From contig NZ_WPIN01000001.1 of the NCBI RefSeq assembly GCF_009754945.1, positions 558,001-622,000 on the forward strand: 64,000 nt of DNA, given 5' to 3'. Positions 42,651 through 52,297 of this stretch are shown here, piece by piece. The notes under the pieces are model-generated. The model was given only the letters and a program-made list of their open reading frames with translations. It was not told the DNA's origin and did no database searches. The position numbers and the translations under genes were made by a program. This DNA comes from Spirosoma arboris (GTDB taxonomy: Bacteria; Bacteroidota; Bacteroidia; Cytophagales; Spirosomataceae). Numbering within the stretch: the stretch's first letter is position 1; every line of letters starts with the position of its first letter.

Positions 42651-45131
42651 CTACTCCGGTCTATTTTTTACTTCGAACCGTACTTGCTGGCTTCCGGCAA
42701 CACCGTCTTTGGTTAAGCCATTGACTTCCACAAGGTAAGTGCCGGGCTGATCTGATGTGTAAAACTCAATATGGCCTTTGCCCTGGGCATTGGTTTGCAG
42801 ATTTGGATTCCAGTACAAGAGTGTGCGGGCGTCGGGCAGGCGACTAGCCAATAATTTGGCACTGTCGTATCGGGGTGAGTAGAACTGCCGTTCCAGTTGC
42901 AGCCCGTCGTATTCCAGTTTCACCAGACGCGTATCGAGAGGGAAACCTGCCAGATCACCTTTATACGTCATAAAACTGATGATGCCATTGAACAGGGTCG
43001 GACTCATGTAATAGAAGTTCGTAATAACATCTAACTGCTTTATTTTCAATGGGCTGAACTCAATGATTTTATCCATATCGAACACAGGCACCCCATCCAT
43101 CATTACCAGGGGAGCGTTTTCGAATATAGTTCTGTAGGGCCCGTTTAGCACGTTCAGGCGGAAATGGTCCTGGCGTTTTCGAGGCATTACCCCCAATACA
43201 TACTCACGCAGCACCTCTTCCATGCGCGGGAAACGCGTGTAGGCATCGAGCAGATAGGATTCGCTGGGGCGACCGTAAAAAGCGGCACTGTCAACAGTCG
43301 GGTAGGTATATTGAAGGGCTCGATCTCCCCAGTAGGTAGATTGCACCTGCATGGCTACACTCCGGCTTAGCAATTGGTCAGATTCCGATTCGGTAATGGT
43401 TAGAGCAGGTAGCTTCGGAGCCGGGGGCGCATCGACAAAGGGGCTAGTTATGGTCAGTTTTGCAAGACTATCCGCCGGATTTGTTTGAACAATGACCGTC
43501 TTGGGTCCGTAGAAATCCTGCATTTCAAATTTAATTCGGCCTGCCGAATCAGAGTGGGAAACAAACAGGCGAACGGGCTTTCCAGGTGTCGATAGGTACG
43601 TCTGTATGTTTGGCATGGGCTTGCCTGATGCCGGGTCAGTTACCGTTCCCTGTATAATAGGGCCGTTGACTTCAGGAATAAACCGGAGTAACGGCTGTTG
43701 AGCTGCTTGTTGTGATGATGTTGACAGCACATCGTTCCAGCGAAACCGGCGCCAGCCATGCGTCAGCATCAGATTGTCGGTCGCCTGCGCGATCTCGGCT
43801 GTTTCGGACTGTAGATAGTACTCTGGTGATTCGATCGTGCCCTGCAAATCGGAAGTCATCCATAAATAACTCAGAATTGATCCTGAACTGGCTGGAGCCA
43901 GGGAATCGATCCGGTACACAGCCATCGATAGCGCAGCCTGACTGGATTTCATAGTCGGCGCCAGCACCGACGCGTCGATGCTTACCTTGGCACGGGAGAC
44001 GTACTGATTCTGATCGGGTTTCAGAGAAAGAGTTAACTGCTGGGTTGGGCGCTTGAAGTACAATCGTTCACAAACTGGCTGACGATTCGCATTGAAAATC
44101 GTTAGGTGTGAAATGCCTTCGCCCAGTGCTTTCCTGTCGAGCAGAAAGGTTGTTTCACGCTGAATGGACCGCATTTCGGCCGCTTTTATAGCCTGCCGGG
44201 TATGGGCAAATAGATAGACGGTAGACGGGGAATCGACATTAGTAGAAACCGTAATTTTTAGCTGATCTGCACCCGCATCGGTCAACTGCATGGTGTATCC
44301 CTGTGGCTGAATGGCAGGCAAAGGGCGAGTAAACGTCCGGCCTTTTTCATCGCGGATCAGCACCCGAAAAGTTGTGCCTTGTGTTGGCGTAACCATGAAC
44401 GAACCTATCCCAAATTTGTGGGACGTAAAGCGGGAAAGGGTATCATTTTGCCCATTCAGTACCCATCCCCGAACGGCCTTTCCCTGCCCCGATGCATCGG
44501 CTACTTTAAACGCTACTTTACTGGCAAGCCCCTGTACAAGGTTGCCACCTTCCGGAAAAAACTGAATATCATACTCCGCAACTTCGTTGAGCAATGGCAA
44601 GCCAAGGGGCTTAAATGGATTGACAATAGTCAGGTTCTTTTCAAAGAAAAAGTCGGCACTAAAATTCTTCATCCAGTTCGTATAAGCACGCAATCGATAC
44701 GTGCCCGACTGAAGAGAAGCTGGTAGGAACAGACTACCATTGCCGCCGTTAGTTGTCAGCGATACCTTGGTTTGCAGAACGGACTTTTGCTCGGCATCGA
44801 GCAATTCCAAATAGGCCACTTTGCTGACATCGAGTGGCTTATGGAAGGAGCCATCGACGTAATAAAGCTTAAACCACAGATTTTCGCCAATCAGATAAAA
44901 GCTCTGATCGGTATGGACAAATAGTTTTTCCTGAAGCGCCTGCCGACGGTAGGTATCAAACGGCTGCACCAGCGCATTCGTCGATTCCGTAGCCTGCCCG
45001 AAAACGCATAGACCGGGCAACAGCAGCAGACTAGCCAGGAAATACCTGATTAGAGGCTGAAAAATCAGTTGAGTCACACGACTGGACTGTTGTTTTGTGT
45101 GCATTGTATGGCCAGTTATAAGTCGTATCAT
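42651..45131 (-). CDS. Exported MG2-like domain protein with plug-like C-terminus
   Basis: 826 residues. A signal segment (about 25-43) with the start at 45131, four bases after the DUF4249 stop (a second ATG at 45104 is possible). QEKLFVHTDQSFYLIGENLW is the alpha-2-macroglobulin MG2-like repeat, widespread in Bacteroidota envelope proteins encoded beside TonB receptors. A carboxypeptidase-regulatory fold (GTVTDPASGKPMPNIQTYL) and a plug-like C-terminal segment (MMDGVPVFDMDKIIEFSP) follow. It is probably periplasmic or surface-exposed; its function is unknown. Confidence 0.75.
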   Translation of the reverse strand: MIRLITGHTMHTKQQSSRVTQLIFQPLIRYFLASLLLLPGLCVFGQATESTNALVQPFDTYRRQALQEKLFVHTDQSFYLIGENLWFKLYYVDGSFHKPLDVSKVAYLELLDAEQKSVLQTKVSLTTNGGNGSLFLPASLQSGTYRLRAYTNWMKNFSADFFFEKNLTIVNPFKPLGLPLLNEVAEYDIQFFPEGGNLVQGLASKVAFKVADASGQGKAVRGWVLNGQNDTLSRFTSHKFGIGSFMVTPTQGTTFRVLIRDEKGRTFTRPLPAIQPQGYTMQLTDAGADQLKITVSTNVDSPSTVYLFAHTRQAIKAAEMRSIQRETTFLLDRKALGEGISHLTIFNANRQPVCERLYFKRPTQQLTLSLKPDQNQYVSRAKVSIDASVLAPTMKSSQAALSMAVYRIDSLAPASSGSILSYLWMTSDLQGTIESPEYYLQSETAEIAQATDNLMLTHGWRRFRWNDVLSTSSQQAAQQPLLRFIPEVNGPIIQGTVTDPASGKPMPNIQTYLSTPGKPVRLFVSHSDSAGRIKFEMQDFYGPKTVIVQTNPADSLAKLTITSPFVDAPPAPKLPALTITESESDQLLSRSVAMQVQSTYWGDRALQYTYPTVDSAAFYGRPSESYLLDAYTRFPRMEEVLREYVLGVMPRKRQDHFRLNVLNGPYRTIFENAPLVMMDGVPVFDMDKIIEFSPLKIKQLDVITNFYYMSPTLFNGIISFMTYKGDLAGFPLDTRLVKLEYDGLQLERQFYSPRYDSAKLLASRLPDARTLLYWNPNLQTNAQGKGHIEFYTSDQPGTYLVEVNGLTKDGVAGSQQVRFEVKNRPE

Positions 45132-45135
45132 TGTC

Positions 45136-46254
45136 TTAGTCCCAAAAGTCTGGTTTTTTGATTACGCCCCCCCGCAACCGACAATCGAGGCAGTCTTCAT
45201 GGGTTGTGAGGTACAGAAACGGCGAGTAACGATCAATAATGCCTGGCCGATCTCGTAATATATCCCCACCACCGAGCGTATCGATATCGCAGGACCCCAC
45301 CCCTGAATTTGGATACCAGGGAGGTAATTGCGACTTGGTAATGAAAATGCGCTTGCTTTCGACGGTTCCAACCCGAAAGAACCCCAGTACGAGATCGTTG
45401 GCATCGGTCTGCGAATGAATATTACCCGTGATTTGCGAAGGCTGTGGATCGAAAATTGACCCGATGCTCTGCGTTATTTTGGCCAGTTGTTCATAATAGT
45501 TGTATCCGTCCTGGCTTAGGGCAAACTGGCGGACCAAAATGCTGTATCTGACACTAAGTTTAATAGACGTACTGGGAATATGAACCAGCGGAAACTGACT
45601 GACTACGTCCTGACTAAGGCGCGATGTGGTTGCCGTTACGATATTGGACGAGTTTTCACTACCCCAGCACCGAAAGACACTTACTGTGCGATCAACAATC
45701 TTGTTGTTCAGTATTTCAAATGCCGACGTATACTCCGAATTATATTCCCAGGTTTGATCGTATTCCCACCGATAATAGCGCGTATTGTTTTTGGAGTCGT
45801 GCGTATTGACGTTGATCTGTAACCCTTCATTATCAGGGTGCCAGCTAACGCTATCGATGGGTGGGGTGGTTAAAACGGGTACGTAATCTGAATAGTAATC
45901 CGCTCCCGTCGTTGTCTTGATATGGAGCCGATACGTTTCGTTGGCTGAGGGAGTTACCCCGGTCAGGGTATACGAACCGACGGCACCTTCTTTTAACGTA
46001 TAGACATCTTTATGAGCACTTTCGATAGTAACTACAGCCTTGGTTTCGGCCGTAGGCACTTTGGGGTCGGCCAGATTTTGGGTACGCGATAACTGGATGG
46101 TGGTGGTAGTTCCGGGTGCACTATTGAAGAATCCATTGACCACTAAATAACTGGCAGGCGAGGTAATTTCGGGCGGACGATACGGGTCAACGCACCCACC
46201 CACTAGCAGGAACAACACCCATACAATTCCGTTTATATATACGTTTTTTGTCAT
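45136..46254 (-). CDS. DUF4249 lipoprotein, second copy
   Basis: 372 residues. The signal peptide ends in lipobox LVGGC (Cys about 21), followed by VDPYRPPEITSPASYLVVNG, the DUF4249 start. DUF4249 proteins are small-companion lipoproteins of TonB receptors in Bacteroidota. It is closely similar, over nearly its whole length, to the neighbour at 46293-47408 (for example DPQPSQITGNIHS and PPIDSVSWHPDNEGLQIN), indicating tandem duplication. Confidence 0.88.
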   Translation of the reverse strand: MTKNVYINGIVWVLFLLVGGCVDPYRPPEITSPASYLVVNGFFNSAPGTTTTIQLSRTQNLADPKVPTAETKAVVTIESAHKDVYTLKEGAVGSYTLTGVTPSANETYRLHIKTTTGADYYSDYVPVLTTPPIDSVSWHPDNEGLQINVNTHDSKNNTRYYRWEYDQTWEYNSEYTSAFEILNNKIVDRTVSVFRCWGSENSSNIVTATTSRLSQDVVSQFPLVHIPSTSIKLSVRYSILVRQFALSQDGYNYYEQLAKITQSIGSIFDPQPSQITGNIHSQTDANDLVLGFFRVGTVESKRIFITKSQLPPWYPNSGVGSCDIDTLGGGDILRDRPGIIDRYSPFLYLTTHEDCLDCRLRGGVIKKPDFWD

Positions 46255-46292
46255 TACTTAATTTGGGATGCGATAGAATCCAGTTCTCTCTT

Positions 46293-47408
46293 TTACTGCC
46301 AGAAAGAAGGTCTTTGCAATACTCCTCCCCGTAATCGGCAATCAATACAGGGTAGACTTGTAGTTAGATATAAGCCTGGGATATAAAGATTGATGACACC
46401 CGGTTGATCTTTAATCACGTCTCCAGCTTTTGTCGTATCGATTGTGCAGGTTCCTAAACCTGTGTTGGTATACCAGGGAGGTAGCTGTGCTTTACTAATG
46501 AAAATACGTTTGCTTTCGACAGTGCCGACCCGGAAAAAACCCAGCACGATATCGCCCGTATTGGCCGATGAGTGGATGTTGCCGGTAATCTGAGAGGGTT
46601 GCGGGTCGAAAATTGAGCCGATACTCTGCGTTATTTTGGCCAACTGGTCATAGTAGTCATATCCGTCCTGAGTCAGAGCAAACTGTCGAATCAGAATGCT
46701 GTATTTGCTCCCCAGTTTAATAGATGTGCTGGGAATATGGGTTATCGGGAATTGGCTGACAACATCCTGGCTGAGTCGCGTTGTTGTCGTAGTGATAATA
46801 TCTGACGACTTTTCACTTCCCCAACACTGGTAAACGCTCTGCGTGCGATTGACAATCTTGTTATTTACTAGCTCAAACGCCGAGTTTTGATCAGAAAAAT
46901 ATTCCCAGGTGCTCTCATATTCCCACCGGTAATAGCGCGTATTGTTTTTAGGGTCGTGTGTATTCACATTGATTTGCAGCCCATCATTGTCTGGATGATA
47001 GGTGATACTGTCGATGGGCGGAGTGGTTAGAACGGGTACATAGTCCGAATAGTAATCTGCCCCCTTCGTCGTTTTAACATGGAGTCGATAGGTCTCATTG
47101 GCCGAGGGCGTCACACCCGTCAGCGTATACGAACCGACAGTACCCTCTTGTAGCGTATAGACATCTTTATGAGCACTTTCAATGGTCACCACTGCCTTGG
47201 TTTCGACAGTAGGTGCCTTGGGATCGGTCAGATTTTGGGTGCGCGATAACTGGATGGTAGTCGTGGTGCCTGGGTCACTATTAAAAAAGCCATTGACTAC
47301 TAGATAGCTAGCAGGCGACGTAATTTCGGGCGGACGATATGGGTCAACGCAACCGCCAACCAGCAAGACCATTAACCAGCCGAGGAATTTTATAGGAAAG
47401 TTTTTCAT
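46293..47408 (-). CDS. DUF4249 lipoprotein, first copy
   Basis: 371 residues from the ATG at 47408; a longer in-frame start at 47453 would run through the hairpin. The lipobox is LVGGC, then VDPYRPPEITSPASYLVVNG. Highly similar to the next copy. The pair follows the TonB receptor gene and is separated from it by a 42-bp perfect inverted repeat. Probably an outer-membrane lipoprotein that supports the receptor in binding its ligand; the ligand is unknown. Confidence 0.88.
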   Translation of the reverse strand: MKNFPIKFLGWLMVLLVGGCVDPYRPPEITSPASYLVVNGFFNSDPGTTTTIQLSRTQNLTDPKAPTVETKAVVTIESAHKDVYTLQEGTVGSYTLTGVTPSANETYRLHVKTTKGADYYSDYVPVLTTPPIDSITYHPDNDGLQINVNTHDPKNNTRYYRWEYESTWEYFSDQNSAFELVNNKIVNRTQSVYQCWGSEKSSDIITTTTTRLSQDVVSQFPITHIPSTSIKLGSKYSILIRQFALTQDGYDYYDQLAKITQSIGSIFDPQPSQITGNIHSSANTGDIVLGFFRVGTVESKRIFISKAQLPPWYTNTGLGTCTIDTTKAGDVIKDQPGVINLYIPGLYLTTSLPCIDCRLRGGVLQRPSFWQ

Positions 47409-47417
47409 AAAAATTGG

Positions 47418-47516
47418 GACACAGAGCTGCACGGAGAAGACACAGAGATACACAGAGAAAAAGAGGTTAAAGAATTCTCTGTGTATCTCTGTGTCTTCTC
47501 CGTGCAGCTCTGTGTC
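47418..47516. repeat. Perfect 42-bp inverted repeat with 15-nt loop
   Basis: Arms 47418-47459 and 47475-47516 are exact reverse complements. The arm is built from CACAGAG words at a spacing of about 10-11 bases. It lies inside an operon, between the receptor stop and the first DUF4249 start. As RNA it would form a very stable stem, which could lower expression of downstream genes relative to the receptor or stabilise the upstream message. Confidence 0.95.
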
Positions 47517-47522
47517 ATACCC

Positions 47523-50294
47523 TTAAAATCTAAAATTATACGTGACCGATGGAATCGGATTCCCGAAAATTGACAATTGATAGCTGTTAATACGCCCATT
47601 CTCTGATTTGAAATAAACCGAGTAGGCGTTATGACGACCTGTCAGATTATAGACTGCAATTGTCCATGAACTATGGGCCAGCTTCTTGACCTTATGGTTG
47701 CCTTCGATATTCATCGCTAAATCAGCACGGTAGTAATCGGGAATTCGGTACTGATTCCGATCCGAATACAACAGCCGGAGCGAGCCGTCGATTACGTATT
47801 TCGATATAGGCAATGTAATGGGCCGCCCGGTGCTATAGGTGAAATTGAGCGATATACTGAACCGGCGGTTAAGCTTGTAGTTGCCGATCATGGTAACGTC
47901 GTGCGGTTTGTCGTAGTTACTTGGGTAATAACTTCCCTTATTAATGATCTCGTTACCAAGCTGATCGTTCGTTCGTAACAGCGTTCGTGAGTAGGTGTAG
48001 CTCAGCCAGCCATTGAGTTTGCCCGTCATTTTTTTGATGAGGAATTCGGCTCCATACGCCAGCCCTTCAGCATTGACCACGTCGGTTTCGATATGATGAT
48101 TCAGAATCAGCGAAGCGCCACTCCGATAATCCAGCCGGTTCTGCATCGTTTTGTAATACGCTTCCACCGACATTTCGATGGTATTGTTCCGGTTATTTTT
48201 GTAGAAACCAATGGCGTATTGATCACCAATCTGCGGCTTAATGTTCGGATCACTCAATTTCCAGATATCGGTTGGTGAAATGACCGTGGTGTTCGAGAGC
48301 ATCTGGATATATTGTCTCGTTCGGTTGAAACTGGCTTTTATCGACGATGTATTGGACAACCCATACCGAATGGCCAGCCGGTATTCAGGGCCACCGTAGT
48401 TAACGATTGACTTATTGTTGCCGTAGCTTAGTGTATCTGTAATGGTATTGATCGTTTTTGGCTGACCCGGTACGTACTGATACACAGAACCTGGCCCTAG
48501 ATAGGTGTAGAACGAATACCGAAGTCCGGCACTAATCGACAGGCGAGGATTTATGTCGAAACGGTCACCGATATAGAGCGCGCTTTCCAGCGCCTGTTCA
48601 GTAGGAACCACATCGGGCAGAATGAGGGATTCGCTTCCTTTGGGTTGAAAGTTACCAGGCGAAAGTTTGTAGTAGGTTGAGCTAATGCCAAAATCAACCG
48701 CGTGCTGGTTGGTTGGAAAGTAATTGAAATCAGCCTTTACTTGTGTCTGGTTGATGGAAAAGCCCAGATCATAGGCATTGACCGGATTTTTGTCGCTCGA
48801 CACGTTGTATTTGTACCCGCTATAATTACCCGTAAAAACGCTGTATAACTTATTGTTGATGATGTGTTTCCACTTCAGGGTAGCGGTCTGGTTCTGATAG
48901 CGGTATGACGTATCGCTGTTGAGCCGGAATTTATCCTGACTCATATAACCCGTTAGATAGAACGTATTCCGTTCGTTCATCTCGTGCGTAATGTGCAGGT
49001 TTAGGTCGTAAAACTGCGCCTGACTTTTCTGATAGGATGCATTTTGTACCTGCTTCAGTAGCCAGTCGGAATACGTGGTACGGATACCAGCAATAAACGA
49101 TGTTTTCTCTTTAATCAGTGGGCCTTCGACCGTTAGCCGACCTGTTAATAAGCCAATCCCACCAGAGCCGACAAATTTCTTTTTGTTGCCATCACGCGTC
49201 TGCACATCCAGCACCGACGATAGGCGACCCCCAAACCGTGACGGAATGGCACTTTTGTAGAGTTCGGCACTTTTAATCATATCGGGATTGAAGGCGGAGA
49301 AAAAGCCGAACAGGTGCGATGAGTTATAGATAGGTGCGTCGTTGTACAAAATCAGGTTCTGATCGGTAGCGCCCCCGCGTACGTTAAGGCCAGTTGAGCT
49401 TTCGCCCACGGTTTTTACGCCCGGAAGGGTCTGAATAACCCGGAGTAGATCAGCTTCACCTAAGGCGGTGGGGACTTGTTTAATACTTTTGATATCGACC
49501 CGTTCTTGCCCCATCTGAAGCCCCGATATGTTTTTATCTTTCTCGGCCTCAATCACGACTTCCTTCAGGGCAATCACGTCATCTTCCATCTCAATATTGA
49601 ACTTGTCATCGGAGTAGAGGATAATCCGGCGACGGGTATCTTTAAGGCCGATGCTACGTATTTTAAGCTCATGTCGTCCGCGAGGAAGTGTGATCGAATA
49701 ATACCCAAACTGGTCGGAGACAGTGCCAATACGTGGATTATCAATGTAAATAGCGGCTCCCACAATGGGCTCACCCGATGCTACATTTCGAACGAAACCG
49801 GCAACTGTAGAGCGACCCGGACGGATGGGATTGGTGCGTTTTCCAAGTTCATACACCTTCGTTTCGGGTTCGACTAGTTTTTTCTGGCTCTCGGTCAGAT
49901 AGGCGTTGGAGGTCGAGTCAGATCCTGTCATTCCACCACCCCGTTGGAAGAATCCAATGGGCAGTTCGGTACGAATGGGACGGGTAATCGTGATATAAAC
50001 CCGCTTCTGTTTATCAATGGCGTAACTGTATTTCGTTCCGTTGAAAAGCTGCTGGAGCACTGTCCGCAAGGGCTGGTTTTCAATCTTCATATCCACGACG
50101 AGGCTATCGACATCTGCGGTATTGTAGAAGAAACGGTAGGGAGTCTGCGTTTCGACGGCCTGGACAAATTGCTCGAAACGCATGTTCTGGAAAGTACCCC
50201 GAATTGGTTTGTCGGCTGGTGTTTGCGCGAATAGGGAGGGCCTGATGCCAATCAGGATAAGTATCAGGAAAGTAGTGCGGTAGAGTAGAACCAT
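47523..50294 (-). CDS. TonB-dependent receptor with STN and carboxypeptidase-regulatory domains
   Basis: 923 residues. Signal peptide (to about 24); STN secretin/TonB short N-terminal domain (about 25-110, FQNMRFEQFVQAVETQTPYR), a linker, carboxypeptidase-regulatory-like domain (about 165-245: VAGFVRNVASGEPIVGA), plug (about 265-370) and barrel ending FGNPIPSVTYNFRF. An STN domain often signals to an anti-sigma factor, but no FecR-type gene is adjacent. It is directly followed by two DUF4249 lipoproteins, a common receptor/lipoprotein arrangement. Substrate unknown. Confidence 0.93.
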   Translation of the reverse strand: MVLLYRTTFLILILIGIRPSLFAQTPADKPIRGTFQNMRFEQFVQAVETQTPYRFFYNTADVDSLVVDMKIENQPLRTVLQQLFNGTKYSYAIDKQKRVYITITRPIRTELPIGFFQRGGGMTGSDSTSNAYLTESQKKLVEPETKVYELGKRTNPIRPGRSTVAGFVRNVASGEPIVGAAIYIDNPRIGTVSDQFGYYSITLPRGRHELKIRSIGLKDTRRRIILYSDDKFNIEMEDDVIALKEVVIEAEKDKNISGLQMGQERVDIKSIKQVPTALGEADLLRVIQTLPGVKTVGESSTGLNVRGGATDQNLILYNDAPIYNSSHLFGFFSAFNPDMIKSAELYKSAIPSRFGGRLSSVLDVQTRDGNKKKFVGSGGIGLLTGRLTVEGPLIKEKTSFIAGIRTTYSDWLLKQVQNASYQKSQAQFYDLNLHITHEMNERNTFYLTGYMSQDKFRLNSDTSYRYQNQTATLKWKHIINNKLYSVFTGNYSGYKYNVSSDKNPVNAYDLGFSINQTQVKADFNYFPTNQHAVDFGISSTYYKLSPGNFQPKGSESLILPDVVPTEQALESALYIGDRFDINPRLSISAGLRYSFYTYLGPGSVYQYVPGQPKTINTITDTLSYGNNKSIVNYGGPEYRLAIRYGLSNTSSIKASFNRTRQYIQMLSNTTVISPTDIWKLSDPNIKPQIGDQYAIGFYKNNRNNTIEMSVEAYYKTMQNRLDYRSGASLILNHHIETDVVNAEGLAYGAEFLIKKMTGKLNGWLSYTYSRTLLRTNDQLGNEIINKGSYYPSNYDKPHDVTMIGNYKLNRRFSISLNFTYSTGRPITLPISKYVIDGSLRLLYSDRNQYRIPDYYRADLAMNIEGNHKVKKLAHSSWTIAVYNLTGRHNAYSVYFKSENGRINSYQLSIFGNPIPSVTYNFRF

Positions 50295-50296
50295 AA

Positions 50297-51022
50297 TTAA
50301 TGCGTTAATTCCTCATAACGTTTTGCTGTCTGGGTAATAGCCGCTTCGCGTTGTTCTTCGTTGAATTTAAGCTTGTTGGCACGCAGGTACTTACGCAAAG
50401 GTTTTGCCTGATCTGGAAACAGACTAAGAACAGAACCTTTCGTTTTTACTTCGTGGTAAGCACCTTCTTTCTGAATATAAAAGCGGTCTTTCACCAGATA
50501 CTCTGCTTTGTAGGTTCCGCTCGAAATATCTTCATGTACCGTTTTTACCCGCTGGGCCAACACCTTTACCGTTCCGTTATACAGAATCTCATAAAATCCT
50601 GTACGTAAGCCCAATGCACTGTCGCCTACAAGCCGGGCAAACTGGTGTTTTTTGATCGAGAAGTTGCTGATTTTGTCATTGTTTAACCGAACTCGATAAC
50701 CTCCTTCGGGCGGCTGAATGGCCAGTTCATCACGAACAATGTCATATAACATCAGTACATCGTGGTACTGCACGCCATTGTAGGCGATTGTTCCCGGCTG
50801 TAAACTGTCCACGGGGAAAAAAGGGTGTATTTTTATCCGGTGATCGTGAGGAATGTACTCGTTGCCTTCATAAACATGCTCCTGCTTATACATGGTCCGC
50901 TCATACGAACGGACCGCCTGATCTTTCGCAGCCAACACGAACGAACTGTCGGGAACGGGTGCCTGCCCGACTGCACGAGTGGCTATTGAGAGAATAAAAA
51001 GGATCAGTATCGTAAAGCGCAT
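50297..51022 (-). CDS. Exported protein of unknown function
   Basis: Not recognised. 241 residues with a signal peptide (hydrophobic 3-17, cleavage after VGQ). The mature part is soluble, beta-rich in appearance, rich in basic residues, with a Lys/Arg/Glu-rich C-terminal helix (FNEEQREAAITQTAKRYEEL). It starts the long minus-strand series and lies 2 bases before the receptor gene, so it is likely co-expressed with it. Confidence 0.7.
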   Translation of the reverse strand: MRFTILILFILSIATRAVGQAPVPDSSFVLAAKDQAVRSYERTMYKQEHVYEGNEYIPHDHRIKIHPFFPVDSLQPGTIAYNGVQYHDVLMLYDIVRDELAIQPPEGGYRVRLNNDKISNFSIKKHQFARLVGDSALGLRTGFYEILYNGTVKVLAQRVKTVHEDISSGTYKAEYLVKDRFYIQKEGAYHEVKTKGSVLSLFPDQAKPLRKYLRANKLKFNEEQREAAITQTAKRYEELTH

Positions 51023-51245
51023 AGAGTCTGGTTAGCGTAAACGCAAAATTCGAGTTGCCGATTCGGACGCAAAATATAGCGCACAGGGCGCAGAAAACAG
51101 CTTTGGGAAAGGATAATTTGCACCCTTACCTAAAAAACAGGATAAACACAATTCTACTTTGAGAGGAACGACGTAATGGAGTCGCGCCAGCGAATTGGCT
51201 GATTTTTCGGAGTTGATGGCAACTGCTTCTGGTTTTCAGAGAGAG

Positions 51246-51410
51246 TTACGCTGGTAAATTGATGACAAATTCAGTGGATTCACCCTCTACGCTTTCTACA
51301 GTCAGTGTTACCCCATGTCCCTTAGTCACAATATCATAGCTTAAACTGAGTCCTAATCCCGTTCCCTCATCTGTAGGCTTGGTGGTGAAAAAGGTTGGAA
51401 ATTGTAGGCG
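51246..51410 (-). pseudogene. Decayed C-terminus of a histidine kinase
   Basis: The minus strand reads FFTTKPTDEGTGLGLSLSYD, then IVTKGHGV and EGESTEFVINLPA and a stop TAA (51246-51248). This is the G1/G2 end of a HATPase_c histidine kinase (GTGLGLSLSYDI). An in-frame TGA interrupts the frame about 55 codons upstream and no kinase core precedes it. It is a fragment left by deletion of a kinase gene. Confidence 0.8.
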
Positions 51411-51541
51411 CAGTCATAGGGAAAACTACAGAGAATTAAACTACTGACCAAATGGACTTTATAAAAGGGGAATGAACGGAACTTGTAAAAGATTGCCTTG
51501 CTATATTGTGTCGTCAATAAAGGTAATTTAAGTCGATTTAC

Positions 51542-51553
51542 ACACTTAAGTGT
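51542..51553. promoter_or_regulatory. Perfect 12-bp palindrome at the CoA-transferase start
   Basis: ACACTTAAGTGT ends directly before the ATG at 51554. Location suits an operator or a small mRNA hairpin that affects initiation; the regulator is unknown. Confidence 0.35.
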
Positions 51554-52252
51554 ATGATAAACAAAGTAGTAGCTGGGGCCGATGCAGCTGTCGCCGATAT
51601 TCCCGATGGGGCTGTGCTGATGGTAGGAGGATTTGGTCTGTGTGGCATTCCCGAAAATTGCATTGCGGCCTTACTCAAAACGGGCGTGAACAATCTGACC
51701 TGCATTTCCAATAATGCGGGTGTCGATGATTTTGGTATTGGCATGCTCTTGAAAACGAGACAGGTTCGTAAAATGATTTCCTCCTACGTAGGCGAAAATC
51801 AGGAGTTTGAACGACAATTGCTGTCGGGAGAACTACTTGTTGACCTAATACCACAAGGTACCCTGGCCGAACGAATCCGGGCGGGTGGAGCTGGTATTCC
51901 TGCATTTTTTACCCCGGCGGGCGTAGGTACTGAAGTGGCAGAAGGGAAAGAAGTTCGTGTGTTCGATGGAAAGCAGTACCTGCTGGAAAGTTGGCTAAAA
52001 GCTGATTTCTCGCTGGTGAAAGCCTGGAAAGGCGATACCGCGGGCAACCTGATTTTTAAAGGAACCGCCCGCAATTTTAACCCAATGATGGCAACCGCAG
52101 GAAACATCACCATTGCTGAAGTCGAAGAACTGGTACCTGCGGGTGAACTCAACCCAAACCAGATTCATACGCCGGGCATTTGCGTCCACCGGATTTTTCA
52201 GGGTGATAACTACGAGAAGCGAATCGAGCAACGAACTATTAGGCTTAAATAA
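51554..52252 (+). CDS. 3-oxoacid CoA-transferase subunit A
   Basis: 232 residues of the family I CoA-transferase alpha chain: [18 protein letters not shown] at the N-terminus, [16 protein letters not shown] and [14 protein letters not shown]. Together with subunit B it moves CoA between succinyl-CoA and acetoacetate (or a related 3-oxo acid). The B gene starts 45 bases downstream. Together they allow ketone-body or beta-oxidation product use. Confidence 0.9.
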   Translation: MINKVVAGADAAVADIPDGAVLMVGGFGLCGIPENCIAALLKTGVNNLTCISNNAGVDDFGIGMLLKTRQVRKMISSYVGENQEFERQLLSGELLVDLIPQGTLAERIRAGGAGIPAFFTPAGVGTEVAEGKEVRVFDGKQYLLESWLKADFSLVKAWKGDTAGNLIFKGTARNFNPMMATAGNITIAEVEELVPAGELNPNQIHTPGICVHRIFQGDNYEKRIEQRTIRLK

Positions 52253-52297
52253 AAAGCCTATCCATTTCTGACACTCCCTGACAAATTTTTACCAATT

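Larger units (their letters stand above)
51023..51553. other. Intergenic region with a kinase remnant
   Basis: About 530 bases between the divergent minus-strand series and the CoA-transferase genes. It contains the decayed histidine kinase C-terminus at 51246-51410 and the 12-bp palindrome at 51542-51553. A TATATTTTG (one base longer than the -7 consensus) lies about 60 bases upstream of the unknown secreted protein. Confidence 0.5.

Noticed and set aside
47409..47453. Longer start of the first DUF4249 gene
   Set aside because: The extra residues are encoded by the hairpin arm, and the signal peptide and lipobox fit the ATG at 47408.
49476..49877. 133-codon plus-strand frame inside the TonB receptor gene
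   Set aside because: Antisense to the conserved plug and regulatory domains; Phe/Ile/Asn-rich without motifs.
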